From contig JAJXYG010000146.1 in NCBI GenBank assembly GCA_021780705.1, positions 1-9,682 on the forward strand: a DNA stretch of 9,682 nt. Direction: 5' to 3'. The notes beneath the pieces were generated by a model. It was not told where the DNA came from. It saw only the letters and a list, made by a program, of their open reading frames with translations, and searched no databases. Shown here in pieces: positions 7,103 to 9,682 of the stretch (its first letter is position 1; the number at the start of each line of letters is the position of its first letter). The stretch is from Bacteroidota bacterium. GTDB lineage: Bacteria > Bacteroidota > Bacteroidia > Chitinophagales > Chitinophagaceae. The position numbers and the translations under genes are program-made.

Positions 7103-8107
7103 ATGGATGAGCAAAAGCAAATAGTCATGAGTGGGATCAGGCCCACCGGGTACCTTCATCTGGGAAGCTATCTCGGTGCGATCCGCAATTACGTACGTAT
7201 GCAGGAGCAATACCAGTGTTTCTTTATGGTGGCAGACCTGCATTCCCTGACCACCCACCCCGATACCTCGCAGCTGAAATCGAATGTACACCGGGTCCTG
7301 GCTGAAAACATCGCCTGCGGACTTGATCCCGATAAGGTGGCCCTGTATTGCCAGAGTCATGTCCGCCAGACCAGTGAGCTGTATCTCTATCTCAATATGC
7401 TGGCTTATAAAGGGGAACTGGAGAAAACGGCCACTTTTAAAGAAAAGGTCCGTCTGTCCCCGGACAATGTCAATGCAGGATTGCTGACCTATCCGGTACT
7501 TCAGGCTGCAGATATCCTGTTGCACCGCGCCTTGTATGTCCCGGTGGGGAAAGACCAGGAACAGCACCTGGAGATGGCCCGGAATTTTGCCAAGCGGTTC
7601 AACCACCGCTATGGGGAGGTATTTCCCGAACCGGTGGCATTTAATTTCAGCGAGGACCTGGTCAAGGTGCCTTCCCTGGACGGGCTGGGGAAAATGAGCA
7701 AGAGCGAAAACCAGATGGCTACCCTATACCTAGCTGACGAGGACGACATGATCTTCAAAAAGATCAAGAAAGCCCCCACTGACCAGGGACCCACAGTGCC
7801 GAATTCACCCAGGCACCCGTATATAGAAAATTTGTTTCAGCTGATGAAACTGGTCAGTAGCCCGGAAACCTACCAGCGGTTTGAAACAGATTATAATGAA
7901 TGTACCATCCGCTACGGAGATTTGAAAAAGCAACTGACGGCCGACATGATTGCATTCATCGGTCCCATCCGGGAGAAGGCGAAAGCCATCATGGAGGACG
8001 AGACCTATTTGAAGTCTGTCATGGAAAAAGGAGCCCAAAAGGCGATTCAAAGTGCCGAAGCCACCATGAAATTGACAAGAAAAGCCATCGGACTGGAATA
8101 TTATTAG
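7103..8107 (+). CDS. trpS: Tryptophanyl-tRNA synthetase
   Basis: A 334-residue class I aminoacyl-tRNA synthetase, the normal length for bacterial TrpS, charging tRNA(Trp) with tryptophan in the cytoplasm. The HIGH-type motif is PTGYLHLGSYLG (14-25), preceded by VMSGIR; the conserved YPVLQAADILL segment (130-140) holds Asp137, matching the tryptophan-recognising aspartate. VPVGKDQEQHLEMAR (147-161) is the usual dimer/active-site stretch, and the KMSKS loop is GKMSKSE (196-202). The C-terminal helical anticodon-binding domain ends in LTRKAIGLEYY. The ATG at 7103 leaves eight residues before the VMSGIR beta strand, as in other TrpS; the frame is open upstream to a TTG at 6995, but that part lies in the promoter region and looks non-coding. 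It is divergent from gatC and is followed after 91 bases by a deoxynucleoside kinase gene. Confidence 0.96.
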   Translation: MDEQKQIVMSGIRPTGYLHLGSYLGAIRNYVRMQEQYQCFFMVADLHSLTTHPDTSQLKSNVHRVLAENIACGLDPDKVALYCQSHVRQTSELYLYLNMLAYKGELEKTATFKEKVRLSPDNVNAGLLTYPVLQAADILLHRALYVPVGKDQEQHLEMARNFAKRFNHRYGEVFPEPVAFNFSEDLVKVPSLDGLGKMSKSENQMATLYLADEDDMIFKKIKKAPTDQGPTVPNSPRHPYIENLFQLMKLVSSPETYQRFETDYNECTIRYGDLKKQLTADMIAFIGPIREKAKAIMEDETYLKSVMEKGAQKAIQSAEATMKLTRKAIGLEYY

Positions 8108-8140
8108 ATTTTATTTTTATTTTTAATCACGTCTACGGTT

Positions 8141-8171
8141 CCGCCCGGAAGTTTCCCGGGTCCGCGGGCGG
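8141..8171. repeat. GC-rich inverted repeat between trpS and the kinase gene
   Basis: CCGCCCG (8141-8147) and CGGGCGG (8165-8171) form a 7-bp perfect stem. A second, mutually exclusive pairing is CCCGG (8144-8148) with CCGGG (8156-8160). It lies in the 91-base gap after trpS and about 27 bases before the kinase start. No T-run follows it, so an intrinsic terminator is unlikely. A T-rich stretch (8109-8124) directly after the trpS stop has no stem before it. Confidence 0.35.
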
Positions 8172-8198
8172 CTTGCATTTATAAACTCAAAAAGGGAA

Positions 8199-8834
8199 AT
8201 GGCCAAATTAAAAAAACCAAAGCACATTGCGGTTGCTGGCAATATTGGGGCAGGAAAGACAACACTCACCGAACTATTAAGCAAACATTATAAATGGATT
8301 CCACAGTTTGAAGATGTGGACCACAATCCTTACCTCAACGATTTTTATGAGGACATGCCCCGCTGGAGTTTTAACCTGCAGGTATTTTTTCTGAACAGCA
8401 GGCTCAATCAACTGCTTGAAATCCAGCGCGGTTCTGAAACCGTCATCCAGGACCGGACCATCTATGAGGATGCCAATATATTCGCACCCAACCTGCACGA
8501 CATGGGCCTGATGACCAAACGGGATTTTAGTAATTATTATACCTTCTTTGAGACCCTGAAAAGTATGGTCAAGCCACCAGACCTGCTGATTTATCTGAAT
8601 GCATCGGTGCCCACCCTGGTCGCCCAAATTCAGAAAAGAGGCAGGGAATATGAAGAGAATATCCGGCTTGATTACCTCAAAAAACTCAATGACTTCTATA
8701 ACAAGTGGATCAGTTCCTATAATGAAGGCCCTTTGCTGATCATAGATGCCGATACCAATAAATTTGCCGAAAAGGAAGAAGACCTCGGGATCATCATCAA
8801 TAAGATAGATTCCATGCTCTTTGGGCTTTTTTAG
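8199..8834 (+). CDS. Deoxynucleoside kinase (dNK/dGK family)
   Basis: A 211-residue cytoplasmic salvage enzyme that phosphorylates deoxynucleosides using a nucleoside triphosphate. Motifs in order: P-loop GNIGAGKTT (14-22), the catalytic-base region with Glu38 in FEDVDHNPYL (37-46), the substrate-side helix RWSFNLQVFFLNSR (55-68), QDRTIYED (84-91) with the Asp-Arg pair, DLLIYLNASV (128-137), and the arginine-rich lid IQKRGREYE (144-152). FEDVDHNPYL resembles the EPVxxNPYL form of bacterial deoxyadenosine/deoxyguanosine kinases, so a purine substrate is more likely than thymidine, but specificity is inference. The ATG follows an A/G-rich stretch (AAAAAGGGAA) that is too close to be a normal Shine-Dalgarno. 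It may be co-transcribed with trpS, 91 bases upstream. Confidence 0.92.
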   Translation: MAKLKKPKHIAVAGNIGAGKTTLTELLSKHYKWIPQFEDVDHNPYLNDFYEDMPRWSFNLQVFFLNSRLNQLLEIQRGSETVIQDRTIYEDANIFAPNLHDMGLMTKRDFSNYYTFFETLKSMVKPPDLLIYLNASVPTLVAQIQKRGREYEENIRLDYLKKLNDFYNKWISSYNEGPLLIIDADTNKFAEKEEDLGIIINKIDSMLFGLF

Positions 8835-8888
8835 TTTTTTTTATGAGCGTTCCTCTAATTGAACCTTTCTGAATTACTTTTTTACCCA

Positions 8889-8929
8889 CTGGCGATTCAG
8901 GGTTGCCCGCCAGCCGTTTTCTCTTTAAA
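8889..8929 (+). terminator. Possible intrinsic terminator after the deoxynucleoside kinase
   Basis: CTGGCG (8889-8894) pairs with CGCCAG (8908-8913) around a 13-base loop and is followed by CCGTTTTCTCTTTAAA. The position, about 55 bases after the stop codon and before a convergent gene, suits a terminator, but the stem is short and the T-run is interrupted. T-rich sequence also directly follows the stop codon (8835-8841) without a stem. Confidence 0.3.
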
Positions 8930-8936
8930 GGGAACT

Positions 8937-8977
8937 ACACCTCCCTTTTGGAAGAGGGTACTGGCTAAAGGGGGTGT
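8937..8977. repeat. Intergenic imperfect inverted repeat
   Basis: ACACCtCCCTTT (8937-8948, one bulged T) and AAAGGGGGTGT (8967-8977) form an 11-bp stem with an 18-base loop. The whole purine/pyrimidine-skewed segment resembles the CCCTTT...AAAGGGGG palindromic repeats seen scattered between genes in Bacteroidota, but only one copy is in this window. It lies between the convergent kinase and OmpR-type regulator genes. The other parts of 8835-9078 show no gene; short palindromes AAAGGCCTTT (8989-8998) and TCAGGCCTGA (9044-9053) are present. Confidence 0.4.
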
Positions 8978-9078
8978 GCGGGGGTAAAAAAGGCCTTTGG
9001 TTTTTCAAGTTTCTTTTTATTCTCCTGGTAAGCTGGGTATGCATCAGGCCTGAACATCCGGCACAGAAAGATCGGAGG

Positions 9079-9682
9079 TTATTCAACCACAAACCGGTAT
9101 CCTATTCCTTTGATGGTGATGATCTCCAGGGTGGGATCCTCTTTCAAATAATTACGGAGCTTGGTAATATATACGTCGAGGTTTCGCGAATTAAAGACGG
9201 AATCATTTCCCCACAATATGTTCAATATATCCCTTCTGTCAATAATCTTTTCGCGATTTTCATATAACAGTCGCAACAGCTCGCTCTCCCGGTAAGATAG
9301 TTTTTTCTCCTTGCTTCCATTACTGAGAATCTGGCGATTAATTTGAAAAATCAATTTGCCCAATCCCACGGTTTCTGTGGTAATTCTTTTGGCAAAGTCT
9401 TGCCGAAACTGCAAAAGGTTTTGGATGCGCGCGATTAATTCTTCCATGCTAAACGGCTTTCGGATATAATCATTGCCGCCAATCGTAAATCCCTTTACTA
9501 CGTCATCAGTTTGTCCCTTGGCAGTGAGAAAGATAATTGGGATTGACTCATTTATCTTTCTTATTTCATCTGCAAGTATCTGGTCTTTTTCCTCGATGTT
9601 TTTCAGGATCAGGTCCTCGGTAGCCCTGTCCAGCTGGTTCAGGATTTCATCGACGGTCCTGATGCCACCGATCTTCCTGCCG
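9079..9682 (-). CDS. OmpR-type response regulator, 5' partial, with a foreign-looking N-terminal segment
   Basis: The frame is open to the window edge (about 201 codons). The C-terminal part is a clear OmpR/PhoB-family regulator. The second half of a receiver domain is [10 protein letters not shown] with switch Thr, then [19 protein letters not shown] with the conserved Lys (codons about 9442-9543). After a linker comes a winged-helix DNA-binding domain ([52 protein letters not shown]). Upstream of LADEIRK, where a receiver should show the phospho-acceptor aspartate and the earlier acidic residues, the frame instead reads about 35 residues like FliG. The true regulator start is therefore missing. 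An internal ATG at 9445-9447 is only the Met after KPFS and is not a real start. The C-terminal function is secure; the N-terminal join is doubtful and probably a chimera. Confidence 0.85.
   Translation of the reverse strand, partial: GRKIGGIRTVDEILNQLDRATEDLILKNIEEKDQILADEIRKINESIPIIFLTAKGQTDDVVKGFTIGGNDYIRKPFSMEELIARIQNLLQFRQDFAKRITTETVGLGKLIFQINRQILSNGSKEKKLSYRESELLRLLYENREKIIDRRDILNILWGNDSVFNSRNLDVYITKLRNYLKEDPTLEIITIKGIGYRFVVE
9556..9682 (-). other. FliG-like segment fused in frame to the response regulator
   Basis: The 42 codons at the window edge read [15 protein letters not shown], then [13 protein letters not shown], then [14 protein letters not shown]. This follows the middle region of flagellar motor switch protein FliG, known for GG(V/I)R-A-EI(I/L)N-LDR-TE--IL--LEE-DPELAEEIRKLMF; E. 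coli FliG has KMGGVRTAAEIIN at this place. All five Ile codons before the change are ATC and all four Leu codons CTG; the next three Ile codons are ATA and the next Leu is CTT. G+C is 47/82 in 9601-9682 against 20/60 in 9541-9600. The join lies within or next to the shared LADEIRK stretch (9556-9576). Family assignment is from memory of the motif, without alignment. Confidence 0.65.

Noticed and set aside
7043..7606. A 187-codon minus-strand open frame antisense to trpS
   Set aside because: trpS carries all its catalytic motifs on the opposite strand; the antisense product resembles no family and overlaps the promoter region.
8109..8124. T-rich run after trpS as an intrinsic terminator
   Set aside because: No GC-rich stem precedes it, so it cannot be called a terminator from sequence alone.
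9044..9053. The palindrome TCAGGCCTGA as a regulatory site
   Set aside because: A single ten-base palindrome downstream of two convergent genes has no evident role and can arise by chance.

Overview
The window looks like chromosomal DNA from a member of the Bacteroidota, most likely a Chitinophagaceae- or Saprospiria-like organism. The signs are a sensor kinase with a two-component-regulator propeller and a triple-tyrosine domain, an OmpA/LamG-type envelope protein with a serine/asparagine linker, a gatC separated from gatA/gatB, and start codons without clear Shine-Dalgarno sequences. At least one upstream region carries a match to the Bacteroidota -7 consensus TAnnTTTG. Lineage is inferred from protein style, not from a marker gene. 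No tRNA, rRNA, CRISPR array or insertion sequence was seen.

Layout. Positions 1-123 hold no gene but contain a strong GC-rich hairpin followed by GTAG (45-78). A long minus-strand block is read from right to left: gatC (6932 to 6639), a LolD/MacB-type ABC ATPase (6569 to 5865), a PduO-type cobalamin adenosyltransferase (5835 to 5275), a 1002-residue membrane sensor histidine kinase (5212 to 2204), a NarL/LuxR-type response regulator (2158 to 1535) and an OmpA-family lipid-free envelope protein (1380 to 124). Gaps from gatC to the response regulator are 29-69 bases, so this may be one operon. The 154-base gap before the OmpA gene leaves room for a separate promoter. Divergent from gatC lie trpS (7103-8107) and a deoxynucleoside kinase gene (8199-8834) on the plus strand. 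After a 244-base intergenic stretch with two inverted repeats, a minus-strand OmpR-type response regulator runs off the right edge.

How the genes fit together. The kinase and the adjacent NarL-type regulator are a convincing two-component pair: extracytoplasmic propeller sensor, HisKA_3 phospho-donor and LuxR-type DNA-binding output. The OmpA/LamG protein downstream is a plausible but unproven member of the same module. gatC and trpS are both translation genes and share a 170-base divergent control region with promoter-like elements very close to both start codons. The ABC ATPase has no permease beside it, and the adenosyltransferase has no other cobalamin gene beside it.

The most notable observation is at the right edge. 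The open frame of the OmpR-type regulator does not continue into the expected receiver N-terminus with its phospho-acceptor aspartate. It passes in frame into about 35-40 residues that resemble the middle region of the flagellar motor protein FliG. Codon choice and G+C change sharply at the same place, and the two families share a near-identical LAxEIRK segment there. The simplest reading is an assembly or amplification chimera at the end of a contig. A real recombination or fusion cannot be excluded from the sequence alone.
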